Of a stretch of 33,495 bases of DNA, positions 8,735 to 17,110 are shown one piece after another. This DNA comes from Lachnospiraceae bacterium. GTDB taxonomy: Bacteria; Bacillota; Clostridia; Lachnospirales; Lachnospiraceae. The stretch covers positions 1 through 33,495 of the forward strand of contig JAQVHQ010000040.1 of NCBI GenBank assembly GCA_028696165.1, given 5' to 3'. The first letter of the stretch is position 1, and the number at the start of each line of letters is the position of its first letter. The notes beneath the pieces are model-generated. The model was not told the DNA's origin, searched no databases, and saw only the letters and a list, made by a program, of their open reading frames with translations. The position numbers and the translations under genes are program-made.

Positions 8735-9499
8735 TTACTTAGCAAGATATCCACCATCTACTGGCAAAACACATCCGCACAGATAATCACTGGCATGGGA
8801 TGCCAGGAAAATCGCAGCGCCCTTCATATCTTCCGGAGTACCCCATCGATGACAGGCGATACGGTCTGTGGTAGATTCATACCGCTTCGGATCGTTATAT
8901 ACCCCCTCTGTCATCTCCGTCTTCATATATCCCGGAGCGATGGCGTTCACATTGATACCCTTTGCCGCCCAGTCATTCGACAATGCTTTTGTCATCTGAG
9001 CAACACCGCCTTTAGCTGCAGCATATGCAGGAATTGTCTGGCCGCCAAAGAAAGAATTCATAGAAGCAAAATTAATGATTTTTCCATAATTTTTCTTCAG
9101 CATGATTTTTCCGGCTTCCTGGCATAAGATAAACAGTGAAGTCAGGTTCACTGACAATACTTCATCCCATTCACTGACAGGAAATTCTTCCGATGGATGT
9201 CTGCGCTGGATACCATGTGCTGTAACTAAGACATCCAAATCACCTTCCAATTTTTCAACGGATTCCTTAAAAATGCGATAAACATCTTCACGATCTCCCA
9301 GATTACCTTTGACACCAAAGCAATGTCCGCCATAAGTCACGGATAAGTCCTCTGCCACACGGTATACCTTATCGGATGTACCTACAATTACCACATCACA
9401 TCCAGCCTCTAAAAAGCCCTCAGCAACACCTTTTCCAAGTCCTCGTGTTCCACCTGTAACAATTACTTTCTTTCCTTCTATATCAAATAACGTATGCAT
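8735..9499 (-). CDS. KduD-like short-chain dehydrogenase (sugar-acid keto/hydroxy oxidoreductase)
   Basis: The start is the ATG at 9499; its A is also the last base of the upstream dehydratase's TAA stop, which implies translational coupling. Upstream in-frame codons lie inside the dehydratase. The 254-residue protein has the classical SDR plan: TGGTRGLGKG NAD(P)-binding turn (15-24), Asn118, Ser146, and the YAAAK catalytic pair Tyr159/Lys163. The C-terminal half (WAAKGINVNAIAPGYM, ending in VDGGYLAK) closely resembles KduD, which interconverts 2-keto-3-deoxygluconate and its 5-keto form. The usual NAG motif is AHG here. Paired with an IlvD/Edd dehydratase, it probably oxidises or reduces a deoxy-keto sugar acid or aldonate. 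The substrate is inferred from context; gluconate 5-dehydrogenase is the alternative. Confidence 0.85.
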   Translation of the reverse strand: MHTLFDIEGKKVIVTGGTRGLGKGVAEGFLEAGCDVVIVGTSDKVYRVAEDLSVTYGGHCFGVKGNLGDREDVYRIFKESVEKLEGDLDVLVTAHGIQRRHPSEEFPVSEWDEVLSVNLTSLFILCQEAGKIMLKKNYGKIINFASMNSFFGGQTIPAYAAAKGGVAQMTKALSNDWAAKGINVNAIAPGYMKTEMTEGVYNDPKRYESTTDRIACHRWGTPEDMKGAAIFLASHASDYLCGCVLPVDGGYLAK

Positions 9500-11217
9500 T
9501 ACTCCATGTAACCACCTTTCATAGGTGATACTGCTTTTTCTGTAAACAACTTCAAAGCGCCCTTTGTATACTTCGGTGCCTTTGGTTTCCATGCAGCCTT
9601 TCTTTCAGCCAAAATCTTATCGATTTCTTCCTGACTCTTCTCCACACCGGCAATACCTACTATGCGAAGAATACGATTCGGAATATCAATCTGAATCAAA
9701 TCGCCCTCTTCCACCAGTGCAATCGGTCCACCTTCTGCTGCTTCCGGAGAAATATGTCCAATAGCCGGACCTTTCGATGCGCCTGAAAAACGTCCATCAG
9801 TCAGCAGTGCAATACTTGCTCCCAGTTCTGCATCTGAAGCAATCGCTTCTGTAGTATAGAACATCTCCGGCATACCACTTCCCTTAGGTCCTTCATAACG
9901 GATAATAACTGCATCGCCTGGTTTAATCTCATGAGTCAATACAGCATGAATCGCATCTTCTTCACAGTCAAATGGTCTAGCTGTTAAAGTAGCCTCAAAC
10001 ATCTCCTTCGGAACAACCGTATGTTTCACAACAGCTCCATCCGGGCACAGATTGCCATAAAGAATGCCAATACTTCCATCCGTTCCAAATGGATTATCAA
10101 ACGGTCTGATTACATCCTCTTTCTTTAATCCATAAGGCTCCAGATAAGTCTCACATTTATCATAGAAACCATCTTTCTTTAACTGTTCCAGATTTTCCCC
10201 TAAAGTCTTGCCTGTAACAGTCATCACATCAAGATGAAGCATATCTTTGATTTCTTCCATAATTCTAGGTACACCACCTGCATAATAGAAGAACTGAGCC
10301 GGCCACTCTCCTGCCGGACGGATGTTAAGCAGATAATGAGCGCCTCTGTGAAGACGGTCAAAAGTATTACCATCAATCTCAATTCCAAATTCCTTAGCAA
10401 TAGCCGGTAAATGAAGCAGTGAATTTGTAGAGCCTGAGATAGCCGCATGAACCATAATTGCATTTTCAAAAGATTTCAAAGTCACGATATCACTTGGTTT
10501 CAAATCATGCTCAGCCAGCCATACAGCCTGTTTGCCAGCCTCTCTTGCAAACTCACGTAAATCCTTACTGGTAGCAGGCATCAGTGCAGAACCTGGCAGC
10601 ATCAGTCCAAGAGCCTCCGCCATAACCTGCATCGTAGAAGCAGTTCCCATAAAAGAACATGCACCACAGGAAGGGCAGGCATTCTGTTTGTAGAAAGTCA
10701 TCTTCTCCTGCGTAATCTCACCACGCTCACACATAGCATTATACATACCAATCTGCTCCAAAGTCAGAAGATCCGGACCAGCATCCATAACACCACCGGT
10801 AACAACAATAGAAGGAATATTCACACGTGCAAGTCCCATCAGATGAGCCGGCATACCCTTATCACAACTGGCAATAAACACACCGCCATCAAAAGGAGTA
10901 GCCTCCGCATGAATCTCAATCATATTCGCAATCATATCACGAGAAGCCAGCGAATAATTAATACCATCATGTCCCTGAGACTCCCCATCACAAATATCCG
11001 TAGTAAAATAACGAGCCCCATGACCACCAGCCTCAGCCACACCAGCACGCGCCTCCTCAACAAGCTCCAACAAATGTCCGCTGCCTGGATGACTGTCACC
11101 AAAAGTACTCTCAATCATAATCTGAGTCTTACTCAAATCTTCCAACTTCCAACCAGTACCCAATCTCAAAGGATCCAACTCTGGAGCAATTTTTCTCAAT
11201 TCCTGACTTCTCATCAT
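9499..11217 (-). CDS. IlvD/Edd-family sugar-acid dehydratase (copy 1)
   Basis: This 572-residue iron-sulphur dehydratase removes water from an aldonate to give a 2-keto-3-deoxy acid. Likely cluster ligands are Cys76 (DICDG), Cys118 (SCDKG) and Cys187 (in CPSCGAC); Lys120 in CDK matches the metal-binding carbamylated Lys of sugar-acid dehydratases. The region where biosynthetic dihydroxyacid dehydratase has PCN reads HPGS instead, and the first Cys comes from the CDG motif, as in Edd and YjhG. A sugar-acid substrate is therefore likelier than branched-chain amino acid synthesis. The gene is coupled to the KduD-like gene and has its own promoter and operator at 11250-11302. A paralogue lies at 13703-15418. 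The exact aldonate (gluconate, galactonate, xylonate) cannot be read from the sequence. Confidence 0.88.
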   Translation of the reverse strand: MMRSQELRKIAPELDPLRLGTGWKLEDLSKTQIMIESTFGDSHPGSGHLLELVEEARAGVAEAGGHGARYFTTDICDGESQGHDGINYSLASRDMIANMIEIHAEATPFDGGVFIASCDKGMPAHLMGLARVNIPSIVVTGGVMDAGPDLLTLEQIGMYNAMCERGEITQEKMTFYKQNACPSCGACSFMGTASTMQVMAEALGLMLPGSALMPATSKDLREFAREAGKQAVWLAEHDLKPSDIVTLKSFENAIMVHAAISGSTNSLLHLPAIAKEFGIEIDGNTFDRLHRGAHYLLNIRPAGEWPAQFFYYAGGVPRIMEEIKDMLHLDVMTVTGKTLGENLEQLKKDGFYDKCETYLEPYGLKKEDVIRPFDNPFGTDGSIGILYGNLCPDGAVVKHTVVPKEMFEATLTARPFDCEEDAIHAVLTHEIKPGDAVIIRYEGPKGSGMPEMFYTTEAIASDAELGASIALLTDGRFSGASKGPAIGHISPEAAEGGPIALVEEGDLIQIDIPNRILRIVGIAGVEKSQEEIDKILAERKAAWKPKAPKYTKGALKLFTEKAVSPMKGGYME

Positions 11218-11249
11218 AATCCACTACCTCATCTTCTCAAATTTTAAGG

Positions 11250-11302
11250 ACATCATACGTCCTACCTATGAACATAGTACCATTTTCATATTATTCAGTC
11301 AA
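11250..11302 (-). promoter_or_regulatory. Promoter of dehydratase copy 1 with a GT-N3-AC operator
   Basis: On the minus strand TTGACT (11302-11297), 17 bp, TACTAT (11279-11274), then ACGTATGATGT (11260-11250) about 14 bp past the -10. The last element matches the sites at 15501, 17111 and 18155 at ten or all of eleven positions and contains the GT-N3-AC core bound by FadR-family regulators. A site here would block early elongation or open-complex formation, so repression is inferred. Confidence 0.75.
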
Positions 11303-11571
11303 TAACTGTTCCATAATTTTCTGTTTTTACCAACAACGCTCTCTTCTTTTTAGTCATATTGCCAAGAATAATCGGTTATAAATAGCATACTGTTTCACTT
11401 GTCTATTTTCCCAAATCAGAAAGTTATTTAGAATCACTTATACTAGTCACGCATTCTCTATCCAATACAATTCAATAATTCATAATCTACCGACTATAAT
11501 CCATACCCCATAACCCAAGCCTACTATTATGGAATTAATCGATGTACCTATATTTCTAATATTGGTATCTA

Positions 11572-11617
11572 TCTTTTTATTCTTTTATCTTTTATCTTTT
11601 TATTCTTTTATCTTTTA
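11572..11617. repeat. Two perfect 23-bp pyrimidine-rich tandem repeats
   Basis: A 23-bp unit made of TCTTTTTAT, TCTTTTA and TCTTTTA occurs twice without mismatch (11572-11594, 11595-11617). It lies beside the long hairpin element, about 270 bp upstream of the copy 1 promoter. The stretch between the two (11303-11571) is AT-rich and shows no gene. Confidence 0.85.
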
Positions 11618-11634
11618 TCACCTACCGCCGCCAA

Positions 11635-11930
11635 GGTGGGTCTTACCAATCAGGCATCCCACCTGGCGAAAAACACGTGGTATGAATTGACATGCGACGG
11701 ACTGATAACCATCTTAGTGCGACGAACCCGGCTGAAATGGGGGTGAAAAGTGTTTACAAAACACTTTTCAAAGACACCCCGAGGCGCGTATGCATCAGTA
11801 TACGCACCGAATGTGTCTGATCCCCATTCCAGCCGGGTTCGTCACACTTAGATGGTTACAGTCCCAAAGCCCTGTCAATCCATACCACGTGTTTTTCGCC
11901 AGGTGGGATGCCTGATTGGTAAGACCCACC
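11635..11930. repeat. 296-bp inverted-repeat element with branched apex
   Basis: The outer arms 11635-11684 and 11881-11930 are exact reverse complements over all 50 bases. The stem continues inward with mismatches: 11706-11713 with 11851-11858, and a perfect 14-bp block 11721-11734 with 11830-11843. The apex holds two further hairpins: 11745-11755 with 11759-11769, and an AGACAC/GTGTCT stem (11772-11777, 11813-11818) enclosing GCGTAT/ATACGC (11786-11791, 11800-11805). It starts five bases after the gntR stop in the gntR sense. No convincing gene lies inside it. It could be a structured 3' RNA, a dispersed miniature element, or a transcription barrier between the two halves of the arm. Confidence 0.85.
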
Positions 11931-11935
11931 CCCAC

Positions 11936-12649
11936 CTACTTCTCTTTTTCCAACTCCGCAATCGTCATTTCAATATGTTCCTTATTATACCGCAAATGCC
12001 CAAACATAGCCTCTCTGGCCTTCTCTTCGTCATGTTCCCGAATAGCCTCCACCACAGCGCGATGCGTCCTGATTGTCTGGCCCGTCAATCTCGCACTTGT
12101 CACATCAATGAACATCTCAATAGCGGTCTGAATAACCGGTATAACCTTAGGCACCACCTGATTCTTACTGGCCTTGGCAATCCGCTCATGAAAATAAACA
12201 TCTGCCTTAGCATAAGGCTCACCCTGGGCAATCATATCTTCAACTTCTTTTGCAGCCTTTTCAATCTTTTGAACATCCCGTGCGCTGGCACGTTTTGCTG
12301 CCAAAGCGGCAATATCCGGCTCCAGAATCATACGAACTTCGCACAAATCCAGTGCCAGCTTATTCTTATCTTTTATAAATTTCAGACCCAGAGGATCATC
12401 CATCATTCCTGTCTTTTCACAGACGAAAGTACCTCTTCCCCTTTGAATCTCCAGTACATTCTTAGAAACCAATATCTTAACCGCTTCCCGAATCGTACCT
12501 CTTCCCACATTCAATTCTTCTGCCATCTGAAATTCATTCGGCAGTTTATCTCCTGAAGCCAGTTCCTCATCTGTGATAAGTGCCTCAATCTGCTCCGCAA
12601 CCAATTCTGGTAATGGCTTGTTGTTGTCATGTATTGATGAAAGCCCCAT
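11936..12649 (-). CDS. FadR-subfamily GntR transcriptional regulator (FCD domain), first
   Basis: Two ATGs compete for the start. The one at 12658 lies only 1 nt from AAAGGAG, while the one at 12649 has 10-nt spacing and is preferred (237 residues). The N-terminus is a winged helix-turn-helix: SGDKLPNEFQMAEELNVGRG, then TIREAVKIL and a wing with GRGTFV. The C-terminal all-helical FCD domain carries EVRMILEP and a metal/ligand pattern with Asp, HxxI (YFHERIAKAS) and a late His (RTHRAVVEAI), as in FadR-type sensors of sugar acids. It is the third gene of the dehydratase-2/lyase/regulator unit. It, or the second regulator at 17229, should recognise the shared GT-N3-AC sites. The effector is probably an aldonate or a keto-deoxy acid. 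Confidence 0.85.
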   Translation of the reverse strand: MGLSSIHDNNKPLPELVAEQIEALITDEELASGDKLPNEFQMAEELNVGRGTIREAVKILVSKNVLEIQRGRGTFVCEKTGMMDDPLGLKFIKDKNKLALDLCEVRMILEPDIAALAAKRASARDVQKIEKAAKEVEDMIAQGEPYAKADVYFHERIAKASKNQVVPKVIPVIQTAIEMFIDVTSARLTGQTIRTHRAVVEAIREHDEEKAREAMFGHLRYNKEHIEMTIAELEKEK

Positions 12650-12720
12650 TTCCCTCATTCTCCTTTGGTAGTATAATGCTTAGAAAAGGTCCCTGGAACC
12701 ATTTTCCACATGCATAGCAA

Positions 12721-13626
12721 CTAACATTTTACCACATCTACCCCACTGTCTACAAGTAATTGACGTATTTTCTCAATCTGTGTCTCAGTCGGCGGTAATA
12801 ATGGAGCTGTTACATTCTCTTCAATATCCACACCTGTCAGCTGAACAGCCTTTTTGATAATAGGAACAAACTGCTCACCGATGCCATAAATCTTCATAAG
12901 ATTATCAATCTTTCTCTGAGATTCGCACATTCCAGCCAAATCATCTGCTCTTGCAGCCTTTGCATATCCAGAAGCGATATTCGGAATAAAGTTAGATATT
13001 CCACCGATACATCCATTACCACCGGATAATATATTATGTCCAAAGAATTCATCAAATCCGGAATATACTTCAAAATCAGGAAGTTCTTTCTTAACAATCT
13101 GAATGATATCTCTGGTACTGTCCATATTACCTACGGTATCTTTGACACCTTTGATATTTTTGTATTTCTTTGCAAGTTTTAACATCATCTCTGGTTTCAG
13201 AGCATATCCGGTTCTTGCAGGGAAATTATAAAAATACAAATTTCCATGTACTCGCTCTGCCAGCTGGCTGTAGAAGTACTCTACTCCATCATCCGGAATA
13301 TTAAAATAAAATGGTGCAATTACCATAACAGCATCTGCGCCCTGATCCAATGCATAATTAGAAAATTCTACACATTCTTCAAAAAGCATGGAATTAGTTC
13401 CAACGATAAGCGGAACTCTTTTATTTACAGCTTTGACAGCATGAGCCACCAGTGCCTTCTTCTCTTCCATTGGAATTGCAAAAAACTCTCCAATACTTCC
13501 AAGAATAAGGATTCCGTCCATTCCATTTCCAATCAGATTTTCATACAGTTTTGTGTTTCCTTCCAAATCAACATGTCCTTCTTTATCCAGTGCAGTGACT
13601 GAAGGTGTAATCCATTTTGCGTTCAT
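12721..13626 (-). CDS. DapA/NAL-family lyase, probable 2-keto-3-deoxy-sugar-acid aldolase
   Basis: The start is ATG 13626, with GGAG about 6 bp upstream; an in-frame ATG 12 bp earlier lacks a ribosome site. The 301-residue class I aldolase has the DapA fold marks: GSIGEF near residue 43, the tyrosine segment YFYNFPARTG near 131 and the Schiff-base lysine in GVKDT near 160. These also fit dihydrodipicolinate synthase and sialic acid lyase, but the gene sits between two regulators, two aldonate dehydratases and a gluconate permease, resembling the E. coli yjhG-yjhH-yjhF and yagE-yagF layouts. Cleavage of 2-keto-3-deoxygluconate or -pentonate to pyruvate and an aldehyde is therefore the best prediction. 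It is 76 bp downstream of dehydratase copy 2. Confidence 0.82.
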   Translation of the reverse strand: MNAKWITPSVTALDKEGHVDLEGNTKLYENLIGNGMDGILILGSIGEFFAIPMEEKKALVAHAVKAVNKRVPLIVGTNSMLFEECVEFSNYALDQGADAVMVIAPFYFNIPDDGVEYFYSQLAERVHGNLYFYNFPARTGYALKPEMMLKLAKKYKNIKGVKDTVGNMDSTRDIIQIVKKELPDFEVYSGFDEFFGHNILSGGNGCIGGISNFIPNIASGYAKAARADDLAGMCESQRKIDNLMKIYGIGEQFVPIIKKAVQLTGVDIEENVTAPLLPPTETQIEKIRQLLVDSGVDVVKC

Positions 13627-13702
13627 AATATTCTCCATTCTTTTATATGTCTGATTATTTCATCTAATCATTCAGCTTATTTACATTTTTCAATTTTACG
13701 CT

Positions 13703-15418
13703 TTAGTAACCGGCGCCTTTCATAGCAGAAAGTGCATGACTGGTATAACGGCCAAACAGACCTTTTCTCTCTGGTCTTGGTTTGATTCCGTCTTTCTTTC
13801 TCTCTTCTAATACTTTGGCAACCTCTTCAGGTGAAACTTTCTTTCCTTCGATTCCTACGATATCAATCGTACGGTTTGGTATATTATAAGAAATAATATC
13901 ACCTTCCTTTAAGAAAGCAATCGGACCACCTGCTGCTGCTTCCGGTGATACATGACCAATAGCTGCGCCTCTGGTTGCTCCAGAGAATCTTCCATCAGTA
14001 ATCAGGGAAACTTTACCATTAATGCGTTCGTCACAGACAATTGCTTCTGTAGTCATGAGCATCTCCGGCATTCCGGTACCTCTTGGTCCTTCATATCGAA
14101 TTACCATAACATCTCCCGGATTAATGTTGCCATCCACAACTGCCTGATAAGCTTCTTCCTCACTGTCAAAGACACGAGCGCATCCCTCATGAATCTGAAG
14201 ACTCTCTACACAGGCTGAGTATTTTACAACACTGCCTTCCGGTGCCAGATTTCCTTTTAAGATTGCAACAGAACCCATTCCCTCTGCCTTATCAACCGGA
14301 AGAATAACCTCTTCTCTCTTTAATCCATAGTTATGAAGATATCCGATATTTCTCTCAAAGAAATTGTCCTTTTCTAAATCTTCAAGATTCTCTCCTAAAG
14401 TCTTGCCTGTAACTGTCATCACATCAAGGTGAAGCATATCCTTTAATGCAAGCTGAACCATCGGGATACCGCCTGCGAACCAGAAGCATTCGGTCAAATG
14501 ATCACCGCTTGGCATAATGTTACCGATATGTGGTACTTTGTGGTTAATCTCATCAAAAAGTTCCGGTTCAATATCAATGCCTAATTCTCTGGCAATAGAT
14601 GGAAGATGAAGTGTGGCATTGGTAGAGCCTCCGATGGCACTATGTATGATAATTGCATTTTCAAATGCTTCTTTTGTCATAATATCCGACGGTTTGATAC
14701 CCTTTTCTGCCAATCCTACAATCATACGTCCTGCATTTCTTGCATTCTGCAAGATATCACGCATAGTTGCAGGCATCAGCGCTGACCCTGGCAAGGCCAT
14801 TCCTAAAGCTTCTGCCATACACTGCATCGTACTTGCAGTTCCCAAGAAAGTACAAGCTCCACAGGAAGGACATCCGGTCAGTTTATAATCGCGGATTTCC
14901 TGTTCTGTGATTGCACCCTCTCTTTTTTGTCTTAAGGAAATGTCGCCTGCAACTAATGAGGTCGTCATATTCGGTCCCGGACGCATGCTGCCACCAGGGA
15001 TAAAGATTGTAGGCACATCCAGACGTGCTGCTGCTTTTAAGTGTGCCGGTATAGATTTGTCACAAGAAGACGATAACAGCATACCATCCCATGGATACAC
15101 ACTTCCATGTACCTCCACCATATCACAGATAGCTTCTCTGGAAGCCAGTATGTAGTTCATACCGTCATGTCCCTGTGCACATCCGTCACAGATATCTGTA
15201 GTATGGTATTGCGCCGGGTATCCTCCTGTTTCAAACACCCCGTATTTTGCCTGTTCCATAAGCTGTCCCAGGTGTGTACTTCCCGGATGACTGTCACCAA
15301 ACACATCTTCCAGCAAAATCTGTGGTTTGGTAATATCTTTCTCATCCCAACCAGATCCCATCTGAAGAGCATCAAACTGAGCCCAGTATTTTCTTTGTGG
15401 TGCGCTTTTTTGCTGCAT
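13703..15418 (-). CDS. IlvD/Edd-family sugar-acid dehydratase (copy 2)
   Basis: The ATG at 15418 has GGAG at 8 bp and is preferred over an in-frame GTG at 15424. The 571-residue protein is a paralogue of copy 1. It shares FGDSHPGS, TTDICDG (Cys77), SSCDK (Cys119, Lys121), CPSCGACTFLGTASTMQ (Cys189), LHLDVMTVTGKTLGENLE and GRFSGA. The iron-sulphur and carbamylated-Lys positions are all kept, so it should be active. It heads a unit with the lyase and the FadR-type regulator, and has its own promoter with the shared operator at 15501-15548. Having two dehydratases under the same operator suggests two epimeric substrates rather than dosage; that is inference. A role as biosynthetic IlvD is unlikely given the partners. 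Confidence 0.88.
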   Translation of the reverse strand: MQQKSAPQRKYWAQFDALQMGSGWDEKDITKPQILLEDVFGDSHPGSTHLGQLMEQAKYGVFETGGYPAQYHTTDICDGCAQGHDGMNYILASREAICDMVEVHGSVYPWDGMLLSSSCDKSIPAHLKAAARLDVPTIFIPGGSMRPGPNMTTSLVAGDISLRQKREGAITEQEIRDYKLTGCPSCGACTFLGTASTMQCMAEALGMALPGSALMPATMRDILQNARNAGRMIVGLAEKGIKPSDIMTKEAFENAIIIHSAIGGSTNATLHLPSIARELGIDIEPELFDEINHKVPHIGNIMPSGDHLTECFWFAGGIPMVQLALKDMLHLDVMTVTGKTLGENLEDLEKDNFFERNIGYLHNYGLKREEVILPVDKAEGMGSVAILKGNLAPEGSVVKYSACVESLQIHEGCARVFDSEEEAYQAVVDGNINPGDVMVIRYEGPRGTGMPEMLMTTEAIVCDERINGKVSLITDGRFSGATRGAAIGHVSPEAAAGGPIAFLKEGDIISYNIPNRTIDIVGIEGKKVSPEEVAKVLEERKKDGIKPRPERKGLFGRYTSHALSAMKGAGY

Positions 15419-15500
15419 ATTCACTTCTCCTTTACTTTATTGTTCTTTGTATTTCTTACTTATTTCAAATAATCAGGTATGTGTCGCTGATATTCAGCTG

Positions 15501-15548
15501 ACGTCATACATCTAAAAACATCTTATCATGTATAAAAACTGATTGCAA
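15501..15548 (-). promoter_or_regulatory. Promoter of dehydratase copy 2 with a GT-N3-AC operator
   Basis: On the minus strand TTGCAA (15548-15543), 17 bp, TAAGAT (15525-15520), then ATGTATGACGT (15511-15501) starting 8 bp past the -10. The operator differs from the gntP and dehydrogenase sites at one of eleven positions. Confidence 0.75.
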
Positions 15549-15572
15549 TTAATATTATTATGCGATATAAAA

Positions 15573-15600
15573 CAAGGGATTGTCCGAAGACAATCCCTTG
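15573..15600 (-). terminator. Intrinsic terminator of gntP
   Basis: CAAGGGATTGTC (15573-15584) pairs with 15589-15600 around a 4-nt loop. On the minus strand it is followed by TTTTATAT. It isolates gntP from the dehydratase 2 unit, which has its own promoter just downstream. Confidence 0.85.
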
Positions 15601-15663
15601 TGGCTAAACGACGAGATTCCAACGAATCTTCTGTTTATATAATTATGTATTCTCTGCTCTTTC

Positions 15664-17049
15664 TTACATCAGTCCTGGTAAGAATCCCTGGAATAATGAA
15701 AGGATTGATACGAAGATTAAGATGGTAACACCTGCAACGAAACCACCGATAGTCCAAGCACGAATGGTATCCTGTACAGAGATTTTAAAGAATCTGCTGA
15801 TTGCCCAGAATCCGGAATCGTTTGGTAATGAAAGGCCAATACCACCAGCACAGATAGCGATTGCGCAAAGGATTGGAGAAATTGTACCAGCTGCAATAGT
15901 GCTAGACATAATAGCTGCAGTTGTCATCAAAGCTACAGTAGTAGAACCCTGTGCACAACGGATGATCTGAGCGATTAAGAAGCAAAGTACTAATACAGGA
16001 ATGCTGAAGCTTGATAAAGAACCAGCAACATAATCTGCGATACCAGTAGCCTGTAAGATTTTACCAAAAGCTCCGCCGGCACCAGTGATTAAGAGAATCA
16101 GACCAACTTGGTCAGCACCCTCAGTCATGATATCAGTAACTTTTTTAACTAAGTATTTTCTGGAAATCAAAGCTGCATAGATAACACCAACCAACATAGC
16201 AAAGTTCTTGTTTCCAAGGAACTGTACATATGGAGTAATTTTTGCATCCTGTCCAACTGCTAACGGAACAAAGCTTCCTAATAAAATCAGGATAATTGGA
16301 ACTAACAGAATAGAGAGAGCTTTTCCAGCACCCATGCGGGCTTTGTTATCAACTTTGCTGATTTCAGCTTCTTCCTGGTCTAAATCTTCGAAAGTATAAA
16401 AATGGTTATTCTTCTGATCCTGTTTGTTCAAGAAGTTACCATAGAGGATACCACCAACAAACATACCTACAAATGCGGAAATCAATGCATAGAAGAAGAA
16501 AATACCGATTTCAATTCCTAATTCCTCACCAACTGCTAATGGTGGTGCGGTAGGTAATACCAATGCGAATGTACATGTGGTTGCTACTGAGATACAACAT
16601 GCAAAAGTAACCATGGAAATCTTGGTTTTCTTTGATAATACACGAAGCATTGGAGCAAACATGATATAAACAACATCACCGAATACAGGGATACCGGTAA
16701 TAAATCCAGATAAAGCAACTGCATATGGAGATTTCTTCTCTCCGAAAGCACCTAAGATCTTATTTGAGATAGATTCGATACCGCCTGACTCAAACATGAA
16801 CTTACCAAGCATAACACCTAAACCAGTTACCATACCGATACTTCCTAAAGTACCTCCAAATCCGTCTGTAACGGTCTGTGCAATATCGGCTAATGGCATA
16901 TTAACCAAAATACCGGTTGCAAATGCAGTAACTAACAATGCTACGAAAGCATTTAACTGACATTTAATAATTAAAACTAATAACACTGCTATGGCCAAAA
17001 CAAAAATCGCAATCAATAATGGGCCTGTAACCATGTCTCCTGAAAACAT
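15664..17049 (-). CDS. gntP: GntP-family gluconate/aldonate:H+ symporter
   Basis: The 461-residue integral membrane protein has about 12 hydrophobic segments, a first helix near residues 11-28 and a cytoplasmic charged loop (about 205-235, rich in Asp, Glu and Lys) at mid-protein. Family marks include GFGGTLGSIGMVTGLGVMLGKF near residue 63 (split as a conserved loop), the GIPVFGDVVYIMFAPM region near 118 and the late GGIGLSLPNDSGFW segment near 405, typical of gluconate permeases. It should import gluconate or a related aldonate with protons across the cytoplasmic membrane. It is transcribed singly from an operator-bearing promoter and ends at a terminator. The substrate could equally be galactonate, idonate or xylonate; the symbol indicates family. 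Confidence 0.9.
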   Translation of the reverse strand: MFSGDMVTGPLLIAIFVLAIAVLLVLIIKCQLNAFVALLVTAFATGILVNMPLADIAQTVTDGFGGTLGSIGMVTGLGVMLGKFMFESGGIESISNKILGAFGEKKSPYAVALSGFITGIPVFGDVVYIMFAPMLRVLSKKTKISMVTFACCISVATTCTFALVLPTAPPLAVGEELGIEIGIFFFYALISAFVGMFVGGILYGNFLNKQDQKNNHFYTFEDLDQEEAEISKVDNKARMGAGKALSILLVPIILILLGSFVPLAVGQDAKITPYVQFLGNKNFAMLVGVIYAALISRKYLVKKVTDIMTEGADQVGLILLITGAGGAFGKILQATGIADYVAGSLSSFSIPVLVLCFLIAQIIRCAQGSTTVALMTTAAIMSSTIAAGTISPILCAIAICAGGIGLSLPNDSGFWAISRFFKISVQDTIRAWTIGGFVAGVTILIFVSILSLFQGFLPGLM

Positions 17050-17110
17050 ATACTGTTTCCCCCTTTTCCTTTTTTTTCATTTTCTGTTCTTACGTGTTTC
17101 GTATCGTAAT

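Noticed and set aside
11635-11930. CRISPR array or transposase-bearing insertion sequence
   Set aside because: There is a single inverted pair with no regularly spaced direct repeats and no transposase frame inside or beside it.
11852-12556. A 234-codon plus-strand open frame covering the hairpin arm and the antisense of gntR
   Set aside because: It is antisense to a clear FadR-type regulator, is rich in Cys, His and Asn without domain pattern, and has no ribosome site.
12721-13626. Dihydrodipicolinate synthase dapA of lysine synthesis
   Set aside because: The fold is shared, but the operon context is sugar-acid catabolism and no other lysine gene is near. A small chance remains.
9499-15418. 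Branched-chain amino acid dihydroxyacid dehydratase (ilvD) for either dehydratase gene
   Set aside because: Both lack the PCN cysteine region, carry the Edd/YjhG-type CDG cysteine, and are surrounded by a gluconate permease, a lyase and FadR-type regulators rather than ilv or leu genes.
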